64,000 nt of DNA, taken from positions 90,526-154,525 of the forward strand of contig NZ_QWJJ01000012.1 in NCBI RefSeq assembly GCF_003575965.1, in the 5' to 3' direction. The notes beneath the pieces are model-generated. The model did not search any database. It was not told the origin of the DNA and saw only the letters and a program-made list of their open reading frames with translations. This DNA is from Pseudooceanicola sediminis (GTDB taxonomy: Bacteria > Pseudomonadota > Alphaproteobacteria > Rhodobacterales > Rhodobacteraceae). Positions 26,162 to 34,231 of this stretch are shown piece after piece. The number at the start of each line of letters is the position of its first letter. Within the stretch, counting starts at the first letter, position 1. The position numbers and the translations under genes are program-made.

Positions 26162-26989
26162 TCAGGCGCGGATCAGGCGGCGTTCGCACCAGTCGATCGC
26201 GCCATACATCAGCAGGGCGACGACCATCAGCGCGGCAATGCCGACCCAGACCGCATCGAGGTCATAGAGCGTGCCCGCGTAGGCGATCATGTAGCCAAGC
26301 CCCTGGTTCGAGGCGATGTATTCCCCGACGACCGCGCCGATCAGGGCAAAGCCGACGTTGAGGCGAAAGGCCGAGACGATCCAGGGCATGGCACCGGGCA
26401 CGATCACCGTGCGCCACGTGCGCAGCCGCGACGCCCCGAGCGAGCGCATCAGCTTGACCAGGTCGCTGTCGACCTCTCGGGCGCCCTGCTGGGCCGCGAT
26501 CAGGGCGACGATGAAGGTGATCAGGGCCGCCAGCGCGACCTTGGAGCCGAGGCCGATGCCGAACCAGATGATGATCAGCGGCCCGAGGGCGATCTTTGGC
26601 AGCCCGTTCAGCGCGATCATGTAGGGCCGCAGGATGGCCGAGCCGGTGGGCGTCAGCCAGAGCGCGAGGCCGATCACGCTGCCCGATATGGTGCCGATGA
26701 GGAAGCCGCTGACCGCCTCGAACGCGGTCAGGCCCATGTCGCGGAACAGCGTGCCGGAGCGCATCATCTCCCACCCCGTGACGAAGATGCCGATGGGCTT
26801 GCCATAGAGGTAGGCCTCGATCCAGCCGAGCGAGATGGCGATCTGCCAGAGGCCGAGGATGGCGACCAGCAGGATGACCTGGCCCGCCAGGATCATGCGC
26901 GGCGGTGGCAGGCGGACCTCCCAACGCTTGGCGGGCGCGGCGGGCGCGCGCGCGGGCGCGTCCCTTTCTGTCGTCGCCACGTGGGTCAT
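26162..26989 (-). CDS. ABC transporter permease, NitT/TauT type
   Basis: This is an inner-membrane permease of a binding-protein-dependent importer (275 residues, about six membrane segments). The binding-protein-dependent transport motif is present around residues 180-200 ([21 protein letters not shown], the EAA-loop type GAS..R....VPGA). A charged N-terminal cytoplasmic tail precedes the first membrane helix. The start at 26989 overlaps the RutC stop by four bases. It forms the transporter with the ATPase at 24.5 kb and the binding protein at 28.1 kb in the same operon. Confidence 0.92.
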   Translation of the reverse strand: MTHVATTERDAPARAPAAPAKRWEVRLPPPRMILAGQVILLVAILGLWQIAISLGWIEAYLYGKPIGIFVTGWEMMRSGTLFRDMGLTAFEAVSGFLIGTISGSVIGLALWLTPTGSAILRPYMIALNGLPKIALGPLIIIWFGIGLGSKVALAALITFIVALIAAQQGAREVDSDLVKLMRSLGASRLRTWRTVIVPGAMPWIVSAFRLNVGFALIGAVVGEYIASNQGLGYMIAYAGTLYDLDAVWVGIAALMVVALLMYGAIDWCERRLIRA

Positions 26990-27378
26990 TGCGCGGGCCG
27001 CAGGTGCGCGATGGAGGCGATCTCGATCAGGGCCTCGGGTTTGACGAGGCCGACCTGCACGCAGTAGCGGGCCGGTTTGGCGTTCGGGAAGTAGGAGGCA
27101 TAGACCTCGTTGATGGCCTTGTAATCGGCCCAGTCCTTGAGGAAGACGTGGTTGAAGACGATGTCGTCCATGCTGGCGCCAGCGGCGGCCAGGATGCCCT
27201 TGATCGTGTCGAGCACGTGGCGGGTTTGCGCGGCGGCGTCGCGGGGAAACACCACGTCGTTGTTTTCGTCGAACGCCAGGATCCCGGCGGTATAGACGGC
27301 GTTGTCGGCGCTCATCGCCGGGGAAAACGGGCCGAGGGGGGCCGGGGTGCCGGCGGGCAGGATGACGCGGTCGTTCAT
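26986..27378 (-). CDS. rutC: RutC-like 3-aminoacrylate deaminase (RidA/YjgF family)
   Basis: RutC deaminates 3-aminoacrylate in the uracil Rut pathway. The 130-residue length matches RutC. The family signature is present: [19 protein letters not shown] near the start and the conserved arginine in [10 protein letters not shown] (Arg104), equivalent to the ligand-binding Arg of RidA. The other residues around the pocket ([12 protein letters not shown]) also fit RutC. It overlaps rutB upstream and the permease downstream by four bases each. A general RidA imine deaminase remains possible, but the neighbours favour RutC. Confidence 0.85.
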   Translation of the reverse strand: MNDRVILPAGTPAPLGPFSPAMSADNAVYTAGILAFDENNDVVFPRDAAAQTRHVLDTIKGILAAAGASMDDIVFNHVFLKDWADYKAINEVYASYFPNAKPARYCVQVGLVKPEALIEIASIAHLRPAQ

Positions 27379-28091
27379 GGGGCGGTTCCTTGTGCGGGGG
27401 TGGCGAGGTGGCTGGTGAAAGCGGCGGTGTCGGAGACCCAGCCGAAGAAGGTTTCGGTGTTGTAGACGGCGGCATCATGCAGGGCGCGCGGCCCGGCCTG
27501 ATGGCAGGCGTCCTCAAGCAGCACGGCGAAGAATTCCAGGTGGAAGCCATCGCGCAGGGTGCTTTCGACGCAGACGTTGGTGGCGACGCCGCAAAGCACG
27601 ATATGGGTGATGCCGCGCGCCCGCAGGATCGAGTTGAGGGCTGTGTTGTGAAAACCTGAGTAGCGGACCTTGGGCACGACGATGTCGCTGTCCTGCGGGG
27701 TCAGGTCGTCGACCAGCGCGTAATCCCAGCCGCCCTTGGCCAGCAGCTTGCCCGCCAGCTCGGGGCGTTTGCGCATCAGTTTCAGGGCGTTGGACTTGGT
27801 CCAGTTGGGCGAGCCGGGGCCGCCGGCCTCTTTCAGGGCGGGATCCCAGCCATTTTGCAGGAAGATCACCGGCATGCCTGCGGCGCGGGCGGCGCGCGCG
27901 GCCTCGCCCACCCGCGCGATCACGTCGCGGGTGCCGGAGATGTCGAAGCCCGCGAGGTCGAGGTAGCCCTCGGGCGAGGCATAGGCGTTCTGCATGTCGA
28001 CGATGATCAGCGCGGATCTTGCCGGATCCAGCGGGATCGCCTCGGGGCGGGCGGGCAGCATTTCGCTGCCCGTTGAGGTGTCTGCCACCAT
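27375..28091 (-). CDS. rutB: RutB-like ureidoacrylate amidohydrolase (isochorismatase family)
   Basis: RutB hydrolyses (peroxy)ureidoacrylate to aminoacrylate and carbamate. The 238-residue protein has the cysteine-hydrolase triad: Asp32 in VDMQNAY, Lys141 in [10 protein letters not shown] and Cys174 in [10 protein letters not shown]. The segments [11 protein letters not shown] and [13 protein letters not shown] match RutB rather than generic nicotinamidases. It lies two bases after the binding-protein gene and overlaps rutC. No RutA monooxygenase is near, so its ureidoacrylate-type substrate must come from elsewhere in the genome or from outside the cell. Confidence 0.87.
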   Translation of the reverse strand: MVADTSTGSEMLPARPEAIPLDPARSALIIVDMQNAYASPEGYLDLAGFDISGTRDVIARVGEAARAARAAGMPVIFLQNGWDPALKEAGGPGSPNWTKSNALKLMRKRPELAGKLLAKGGWDYALVDDLTPQDSDIVVPKVRYSGFHNTALNSILRARGITHIVLCGVATNVCVESTLRDGFHLEFFAVLLEDACHQAGPRALHDAAVYNTETFFGWVSDTAAFTSHLATPAQGTAP

Positions 28092-28093
28092 GA

Positions 28094-29101
28094 TCAGGCG
28101 CCGAACTGTTCAGCCGCGCGCGTGGCGAAGCTGTTGTCGACCATCTTGGCGTAGGGCATCGGATCCTTGATCGCGCCGCCGCCGTTTTCCAGCTTCATGG
28201 CGTTTTCCCACTCGGCTTCGGAAATCGTCGGGGCGGTCGGAAAGGCGGTGGAGGAGCCGAAGAAGTTTTCCGACGCGGCGGTGATCACCTCCTGCGAGAC
28301 CTGGGGAAAGTATTTCGGCCCGAGATCGGTGAACACCGAATGATCGGCGTGCATCGCGGTCATGCCTTCGGCCAGCGCATCGCAGAAAGCCTGCACGGTT
28401 TCGGGTGCCTCCTCGATCACCTTGCCGGTGGTCATGGCGGTGGTGAAGGCGAGCGGGCCGATCATGTCGGCGAAGGACAGAACAGGCTCAAGCCCGAATT
28501 CGGAGGCCCCGACGGAAATGTCCCATTCAAACGCGGTCGCCACATCGGCGCGGCCATCGCGCACGGCGGTGGCCTGCGCGCCAGAGGGCAGTTCGAGGAA
28601 GGTGACGTTGCCCTCTTCTGCCGAGAAACCGCCGACTTCGTTGATCAGGTAGGTCGGCACCTGGATGGTCGAGGAGGGGAATTTCAGCGTCGCGATCGTC
28701 TTGCCGCGCAGGTCATCCACCGTCTTGATGCCGCTGCCGGGTTTGGCCATGGCCCACATCGACACGCCGCCGACGATCTTGGCGATGTTCCTGACGTCGC
28801 CGCCTTCGCGCACCGCATTGACCGACATGCCCGGGCTGGTCACGCCGAACTGGCTGCGCCCCGAGAGCAGGAGCGGCACCGGCAGGGCGATGCCGCCAGC
28901 GGTCGATACCTCGGCGTCGAGCCCGTGCTTCGCGAACAGGCCAAGGTTGTCGGCCACGTAGAGCGGGGCATACATCGCAAGGCGAAGCGCGTCGGAAATC
29001 AGCACCTTGGTGCCGGCGGCATAGGCCGGTGCGGCAAGGCCCGAGGCGGAGAGTGCTGCCCCGGCGGAAGCGGTCTGGAGGAATTGGCGTCTGTTGAACA
29101 T
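28094..29101 (-). CDS. ABC transporter substrate-binding protein, NMT1/THI5-like
   Basis: This 335-residue periplasmic binding protein belongs to the NitT/TauT class. It begins with a twin-arginine-type leader ([19 protein letters not shown], then APAYA), so it may be exported folded. The body has the NMT1/THI5 pattern: [38 protein letters not shown] and [13 protein letters not shown]. It leads the ABC/rut operon and is divergent from a LysR gene. Family members bind nitrate, sulfonates, pyrimidine precursors or riboflavin. With rutBCD next to it, a pyrimidine-derived ligand is the natural inference. Confidence 0.9.
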   Translation of the reverse strand: MFNRRQFLQTASAGAALSASGLAAPAYAAGTKVLISDALRLAMYAPLYVADNLGLFAKHGLDAEVSTAGGIALPVPLLLSGRSQFGVTSPGMSVNAVREGGDVRNIAKIVGGVSMWAMAKPGSGIKTVDDLRGKTIATLKFPSSTIQVPTYLINEVGGFSAEEGNVTFLELPSGAQATAVRDGRADVATAFEWDISVGASEFGLEPVLSFADMIGPLAFTTAMTTGKVIEEAPETVQAFCDALAEGMTAMHADHSVFTDLGPKYFPQVSQEVITAASENFFGSSTAFPTAPTISEAEWENAMKLENGGGAIKDPMPYAKMVDNSFATRAAEQFGA

Positions 29102-29210
29102 CTCGTATCATCCCGTGTTGGCTTCGACGTCTCGACCCTGGGCAGGAGGAGCGGCGCAGGTGGCGTCGATGGGGACAGGTTACGAAAATCGGGACAGATA
29201 TTGTCAATTA

Positions 29211-29221
29211 CGGATAATCCG
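29211..29221. promoter_or_regulatory. Candidate LysR-type operator between the ABC/rut operon and its regulator
   Basis: CGGATAATCCG is a perfect inverted repeat (5-bp arms around one A) within an AT-rich stretch, 16 bp before the LysR start and 110 bp before the binding-protein start. Location and dyad form fit a LysR-type autoregulatory site, though the classic T-N11-A consensus is only loosely met. Confidence 0.45.
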
Positions 29222-29236
29222 ATAAATATATCACCC

Positions 29237-30169
29237 ATGACGATAGAAAACGTGGAATTGCGCCATTTACGGGTATTTGCAGCGGTTGCGCGCACCCAGA
29301 ACTTCAGCCATGCGGCCCGCGCCTGCGGATTGTCGCAATCGTCGGTCAGCACAATCATTCAGCAGTTGGAAGCCTCTCTGGGCGTTCAGCTGATCGACCG
29401 CACAACCAGAAAGGTGGTGCTGAGCCAGATCGGAGAAGATTTCCTGCCGGGCGTGAAGCGGATTCTGGACGATGTGGACCGCCAGTTGCAGGGGCTGGAG
29501 GACCTGCGCAATTTCCAGAGCGGACAGGTGCATCTGGCCTGTGTTCCGTCCGTCGCGATGCGGCTGCTTCCGCGCGTGATCGACCGGTTCCGGCAGGAGT
29601 TTCCGCGCATCAGCGTCAAGCTGTCGGAGGTGCCGCGCGGCACGACCATGGCGATGGTGAGGAATGGCGAGGCCGATTTCGCCATCGCGAACGAGCCGGG
29701 CGATGCGTCGGACGTCGAGAGCACGCGCCTGATGGAGGACGTGTTCGCGCTGGTGATGCGGCGCGATCATCCGCTGGCAACGCGGGCCGAGGTGACATGG
29801 GCGCAGGCGCAGGCGGCGGGTCTGGTGATGATGGGCGCGCAGACCGGTATCCGGCTGGAGATCCGCCACGGGTTGCCGGAGGGCACGCCGGACGTGACGG
29901 CGCTGTACGAAGCCGAGCACCCGGTCAGCCTGCTGGCGATGGTGGAGCGGGGCCTGGGCGTGGCCCCCCTGCCCAGCCTGGCCTGGCCACCGCCGGAAAA
30001 CCGGATGCTGACGATCCGGCCGCTGACGCGCCCGCGCGTGACGCGGACGCTGCACCTGATCCAGCGGGCCGGGCGGTCGCTGTCGCCCGGGGCCTGGCAT
30101 TTCCGGCGCACGATCATCACCGAAGCGACGCGCGAGGCGATTGAGCTGGAAGAATTGCCGCGCGCGTGA
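29237..30169 (+). CDS. LysR-family transcriptional regulator
   Basis: This is a 310-residue LysR-type regulator. The N-terminal winged HTH covers residues ~5-65 (LRHLRVFAAVARTQNFSHAA, LSQSSVSTIIQQLEASLGVQL), followed by a linker helix and a periplasmic-binding-like effector domain (QVHLACVPSVAMRLLP, then GEADFAIANEPG). The start at 29237 begins the HTH directly. It is divergent from the ABC/rut operon with a 135-bp gap carrying a palindrome. By the usual LysR arrangement it most likely activates that operon in response to the imported compound or a breakdown product. Confidence 0.92.
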   Translation: MTIENVELRHLRVFAAVARTQNFSHAARACGLSQSSVSTIIQQLEASLGVQLIDRTTRKVVLSQIGEDFLPGVKRILDDVDRQLQGLEDLRNFQSGQVHLACVPSVAMRLLPRVIDRFRQEFPRISVKLSEVPRGTTMAMVRNGEADFAIANEPGDASDVESTRLMEDVFALVMRRDHPLATRAEVTWAQAQAAGLVMMGAQTGIRLEIRHGLPEGTPDVTALYEAEHPVSLLAMVERGLGVAPLPSLAWPPPENRMLTIRPLTRPRVTRTLHLIQRAGRSLSPGAWHFRRTIITEATREAIELEELPRA

Positions 30170-30259
30170 TGGCGCGCAGCACCCCTGCCCGGCTGGCGCC
30201 CCCTTTTGCGGCGGGGATGCCTGCGGGACCAGTGGTGGCCGCCGCCAGGGCGAGCGGCC

Positions 30260-31750
30260 TCAGCCGTTTTCGGGGCCGGTGGCCGTGGCGGCGTCCAGGC
30301 GGCGGTTGCGTTCCTTGCCGGCGTAGAAGACGCGCTTTGTCTCGTACATCTTCATGTCGGCGCGCTGTACCAGCGTTTCCATCGGTTCCTCGTCCAGGCG
30401 GGTGGCCCAGCCGATCGAGGAGGACAGTTCCTGTTCCGAATAGAAGCGGTTGTTCAGCGTGATCAGCTTTTCGATGCTTTCCACCAGTGCGCGCGCGTCC
30501 TCCTCCTTGGCGTTCGGCATCAGGATCGCAAACTCGTCCCCGCCGATGCGCGCCGCCTTGCCGCTGCCTGCGGTGGCTTCCTTGAGCACCTCGCCCGCGC
30601 GGCGCAACAGCTGGTCGCCCGCGTCGTGGCCGCGCTTGTCGTTGGCCTCCTTGAGGCCGTTGAGGTCGAGGACGATGACCGAGGTGGGATAGACCCGAAG
30701 CCGTTCGATCCGGTGCAGTTCATCGGCAAAGAACGACCGGTTGTGCAGGCCGGTCAGAACATCGTGCTTGCCGAGGTATTCCAGGTAAGCCTCGGCCTTT
30801 TTGCGCGCCGAGATATCGGTAAGCGCGACAAGCACGCGCGACCAGTCGTCTTCGTACCCCGGCAGCACCGAGAACTGCATGATCAGGTGGCGTTCGGTGC
30901 CATCCAGCGCGTAATTCACAACTTCGCGGGAATGGAAGGTATTGCCGTTGAACAGGTCGATCAGCTGTTCGCGAAAGTGGTATTCCATGCCGTCGCGAAA
31001 CACGGAGGACAGATTGGACAGCAGGTGCTGCTTGTCGCGGGCCTTGAACAGGGACAGCGTGGCGTTGTTGACGTCGAGCACGCGGATTGCGGACATGCAC
31101 TGGAGGACGAATTCGGAATGCACGTCGATGAAGGTGCGCAGGTCGCTGATGCCGCGCATCCGCATGTCTTCAAGCTTTTCCCGGATGCGGCTGAAATCCT
31201 CGACCCAGAGCGAGACAGGCGAATTTTCGAACACGCCTTCGGCATAGGCGCGGCTGGTCTCGGCGGCGCGGCGGGCGTCTTCGCGGGCCGTCACGTCCTC
31301 AAGCGTGAGGAGGACCTGCGCAAGGTCGTCTTCGTGACCCGGCAATACCACCGCGTTGAGCTGGATATCGAGGCGTCGGCCCGAAAGCGTGTAGTTGATG
31401 GCAGAGCTGCAGAACTTGGACTTGCCGCTCCAGAGTTCGGCCAGTTCGAGGACGTGACTGTCGAGCATGTCGTCGCGAAACACCTGGTCGAGGTTGGCAA
31501 TCAGGTGCGCCTCGCTCTCGGCCTCGAACATCTCGACCGTGCGGGCATTGACGCGCAGCACCCGGATGCTGTGTGCACAGGCGGCCACGCGCGCAGGGTC
31601 CGCGCGCAGGAACGTCTCGATGTCGGTCACGCCCTCCGCGCGCCATTTGCGAAAAATCTCCGCAACGCCGCTGAAATCTTCGAGCCACAGGGACATCGGG
31701 GCCAGTTCGAAGGTGGCAGACAAATCAAACCTGTCAGGACTGTTGTTCAT
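30260..31750 (-). CDS. Tandem-PAS diguanylate cyclase (PAS-PAS-GGDEF)
   Basis: This is a predicted cytoplasmic c-di-GMP synthase of 496 residues. Two homologous sensory modules occupy residues ~11-155 and ~172-315; each starts with a matching (A/S)P(M/V)SLW(L/V)EDFS segment and contains VL.VN...(V/L).(M/L)F, so the sensor arose by duplication. The GGDEF domain follows, with the intact active site GGDEF at 403-407. The inhibitory RxxD site expected five residues before it is replaced by Gly/Ser residues, so product inhibition may be absent. The ATG at 31750 has AAGG nine bases upstream. It is convergent with the LysR gene and lies just downstream of the cellulose operon. Confidence 0.9.
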   Translation of the reverse strand: MNNSPDRFDLSATFELAPMSLWLEDFSGVAEIFRKWRAEGVTDIETFLRADPARVAACAHSIRVLRVNARTVEMFEAESEAHLIANLDQVFRDDMLDSHVLELAELWSGKSKFCSSAINYTLSGRRLDIQLNAVVLPGHEDDLAQVLLTLEDVTAREDARRAAETSRAYAEGVFENSPVSLWVEDFSRIREKLEDMRMRGISDLRTFIDVHSEFVLQCMSAIRVLDVNNATLSLFKARDKQHLLSNLSSVFRDGMEYHFREQLIDLFNGNTFHSREVVNYALDGTERHLIMQFSVLPGYEDDWSRVLVALTDISARKKAEAYLEYLGKHDVLTGLHNRSFFADELHRIERLRVYPTSVIVLDLNGLKEANDKRGHDAGDQLLRRAGEVLKEATAGSGKAARIGGDEFAILMPNAKEEDARALVESIEKLITLNNRFYSEQELSSSIGWATRLDEEPMETLVQRADMKMYETKRVFYAGKERNRRLDAATATGPENG

Positions 31751-32084
31751 CACTAAAGCCTTGGATCAATCGCAACCGCGCCCACAGATCGCCGCAGGTC
31801 GTGGAACAGTGTCATTTCCGACGTAACATAGTCGACATAAACTATCCTGTTCAGGTTAGGCAACTTGCAGTTTCCTGCATACCCCGTGGCCGGTCCGGCG
31901 CCGTCAGCGGGGCTTTTTCGTGCAGCCGCGCCTGCCTGCGCGCCACCAGCGCACGATCTTTGCATCCGGCCCGGATCAGCGGCCCGGCCAGACGCGAAGA
32001 TGCCCGCGGGGGCGAATGACGGTGTCGCGCCTTGCCTTGTCATCCCTTCCCCTGCTGTCCTGGCCCCGGGCATGGTCATTGCCC
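31751..32084. other. Intergenic region between the GGDEF gene and the cellulose operon
   Basis: These 334 bases follow the last cellulose gene and precede the PAS-GGDEF gene. I find no supported gene and no clear terminator. The promoter of the PAS-GGDEF gene should lie in the AT-rich part near 31810-31870. Confidence 0.4.
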
Positions 32085-33281
32085 TCAGCGAAGCTTGGTC
32101 GAGATATTGAACTGTATCGCGTGCTGGTCGAAGAAATCGACCGAGGATTTCACCTGCGATACACCGACCGAAAGCACCAGGTTGTCCTTGATCTGGTACA
32201 GCGCCGTGACGCCGAGGCCTTGGTCCTGACGGCGTTCGCCAAAGAAGGTCGAGCGGGCGGATTGCGATGCCTGTAGCCCGAGGCCGACCACATGGCCCGC
32301 CGCCAGCCAGCGCACCTCGGCCCGCAGGGCCAGGTCGGTGCCGGTGGCGCCGTAGATCAGCGGTTCGGCCAGATCCAGCGACAGGCGGGTCGCGACGCGG
32401 CCGCCGACGCTGTCGAGGCTGATCGTGGCATGGGTCTGGTCAAGATCGCCATAGGTCGAATGACCCAGGGCAAAGCCGACCTCATGCCGGTTGCGCCCGA
32501 CTTCGAACAGGTGGCTGAAGGCAAGCTCGACATCGTCCTGTGCCTGATCGGCCAGGTCGCGGCGCACCTCGATGTGGCTGTAGCACAGATCGAGGAAATT
32601 CCAGTTGACGAGCTGATTGCGGGCGCAGAGCGAAATCTGCCCGACGGTGCGGGTCAGGTCGGGTTCGGGGGCGTAGAGGACGCCGAGTTCGGCGCGGGCC
32701 TCAAGATAATGCCCCTGCGCCCAGCCGAGGCGCACGCGCCCGTCGTAGGACAGCCCGAAGGCCGCACCGCCACGCGCCACGAGGTCTTCGCGCAGGCGAA
32801 AGACGTAGCCCTGGATGACCAGCTGATCGTTTTCCGAACCGCCGTTCATGTTGGGCACGTAGGCCAGCGCGGGATAAACGCCCTGTTCTGCTTCGAGCAG
32901 GGTAAATCCCGCCCCTTCCATGTAGTAGCCCTGCGCGGCCAGCAGCGCCTTGAGATCGCGGGCGGTGCCGATCGCCCCTTCGCCGCGCGCCAGCCCACGG
33001 GCCAGCGCATAGGTGCGCAGACGTTCGGAAACGACAAGCTGAGCCGTGTCGCGGAGGCGTTCGGAGGAGGATGCGGTGACGGTTTCGGCTTCGGTTCCGG
33101 TCGCGCTTGCCGTGGATTGCGGCGTGGCGGGGACCTGGGGCCCGGAAACGTTTGAAGACACGTTTGAAGGCACGCCCTGGGCGCAGGCACCGGCGGGGGC
33201 AAGGGTCGCGCCCCCCACCCCGGCCGCCACGATCAAAGCGAGGGCCCTGAACGCCGGTCGCAGGCTGTTATTTTTCGCCAT
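32085..33281 (-). CDS. Outer-membrane beta-barrel-type protein of the cellulose operon (BcsC C-terminal-like)
   Basis: The 398-residue protein has a signal peptide (LRPAFRALALIVAAGVGG..., cleaved near ACAQG), a low-complexity Ser/Thr/Ala stretch, then from ~residue 140 alternating amphipathic strands with Gly/aromatic turns (YVFRLREDLVARGGAAFGL, RVRLGWAQGHYLEARAELG) to the end, finishing in a strand (QFNISTKL). This looks like an outer-membrane barrel. It is the last gene of the bcs operon and overlaps the lipoprotein gene by 14 bases. I infer that it forms the export pore which in other bacteria is the C-terminal barrel of BcsC. That role is inference from position and fold. Confidence 0.6.
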   Translation of the reverse strand: MAKNNSLRPAFRALALIVAAGVGGATLAPAGACAQGVPSNVSSNVSGPQVPATPQSTASATGTEAETVTASSSERLRDTAQLVVSERLRTYALARGLARGEGAIGTARDLKALLAAQGYYMEGAGFTLLEAEQGVYPALAYVPNMNGGSENDQLVIQGYVFRLREDLVARGGAAFGLSYDGRVRLGWAQGHYLEARAELGVLYAPEPDLTRTVGQISLCARNQLVNWNFLDLCYSHIEVRRDLADQAQDDVELAFSHLFEVGRNRHEVGFALGHSTYGDLDQTHATISLDSVGGRVATRLSLDLAEPLIYGATGTDLALRAEVRWLAAGHVVGLGLQASQSARSTFFGERRQDQGLGVTALYQIKDNLVLSVGVSQVKSSVDFFDQHAIQFNISTKLR

Positions 33282-34200
33282 AGTGCAGTTGGGTGCCCCA
33301 GAACAGCCCCTCGGCCGTCATGCGGTCGCCCGATACGGAAAACACACCGGAGGTCGCCATGTTTTCGTCGAGGCGCGCGACGCTGTCTTCGTCGCCGCTG
33401 AGGTTGCCGCGCAGGGTGCCGGACGACACGATGCTGACAGACTGGTCGTCGAGATCGCGGGTCGACAGCGTGACGGCACCGCCAAACGCGCCGGTGACAA
33501 CGTTCAGCGGGATATTGTCGACGACCATGGTGGTTTCGATCTGCGAACCGCCAGCGGGGTTGTTGGCCGTGCGCAGGTCGATCAGCACCGACTGGGTGTC
33601 AAAGTCGACGACCATGTTTTCCAGCGTGCCGGTGCCGCGTTGCAGTGCCCCGCCATCGACCGAGGCGTAGACCTCGGCCTGACCACGGAAGTAATACTTG
33701 CCCGAGGCGATCAGGTTGCCCTTTCGGTCGACGTTGTCGAAGGGGGCCTGGTCGGCGGTGACGCGCAGCACGCGGACAATCTCTTCGCCGCCTTCGGTGC
33801 TCTTGACCTCTGCGATCACCTCAAGCTGCATGTTGTCGAAATAGCGCGCTTCGGTCAGGGCGATGAGGTTCTTGTAGCCTGCGGGATTGGCGGGATCGGG
33901 GTCTTCGAACTGGGCGATGGTGCTGGCATCCGCCGCGCCATAGCTGTCGATGCGCGCGCGGCTATAGCCGTTGTGATTGGTCACGTAGCCTTGGATCCCC
34001 GCGGTTTCGATCGGCGTGCCGACCAGCGGAACCTTTTCCGCACCGCCGCCCATGCAGGCCGACAGCAGGGTCAGACAGGCGAGGCTGCCCCCTGCCCTGG
34101 CCATCCCGAGGCGCCGCCGCGCCCGGCCCCGAAGGGCGGACCCTGCGGGCGTGCCGGGTTGGTGGGCGGAGGCGTGATGCGGAACAATATCGCAGGTCAT
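33268..34200 (-). CDS. Lipoprotein of the cellulose operon, unknown function
   Basis: The protein is about 310 residues from the chosen start. A lipobox (LTLLSAC) is followed by MGGG, so it should be lipidated. The start is uncertain: ATG at 34200 has a weak AAGG but gives an unusually long basic leader, while ATG at 34104 gives a normal lipoprotein signal but no ribosome-binding site. The mature part is beta-rich with repeated VDFDTQSVLIDL- and GDRMTAEGLFWGTQ-like strands, weakly reminiscent of transferrin-binding-protein-type barrels. It lies between the TPR and barrel genes of the operon. I do not recognise the family. Confidence 0.65.
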   Translation of the reverse strand: MTCDIVPHHASAHQPGTPAGSALRGRARRRLGMARAGGSLACLTLLSACMGGGAEKVPLVGTPIETAGIQGYVTNHNGYSRARIDSYGAADASTIAQFEDPDPANPAGYKNLIALTEARYFDNMQLEVIAEVKSTEGGEEIVRVLRVTADQAPFDNVDRKGNLIASGKYYFRGQAEVYASVDGGALQRGTGTLENMVVDFDTQSVLIDLRTANNPAGGSQIETTMVVDNIPLNVVTGAFGGAVTLSTRDLDDQSVSIVSSGTLRGNLSGDEDSVARLDENMATSGVFSVSGDRMTAEGLFWGTQLHYGEK

Positions 34201-34231
34201 GTGATGGATAACCTTGGTAAGTTTCTTGAGA

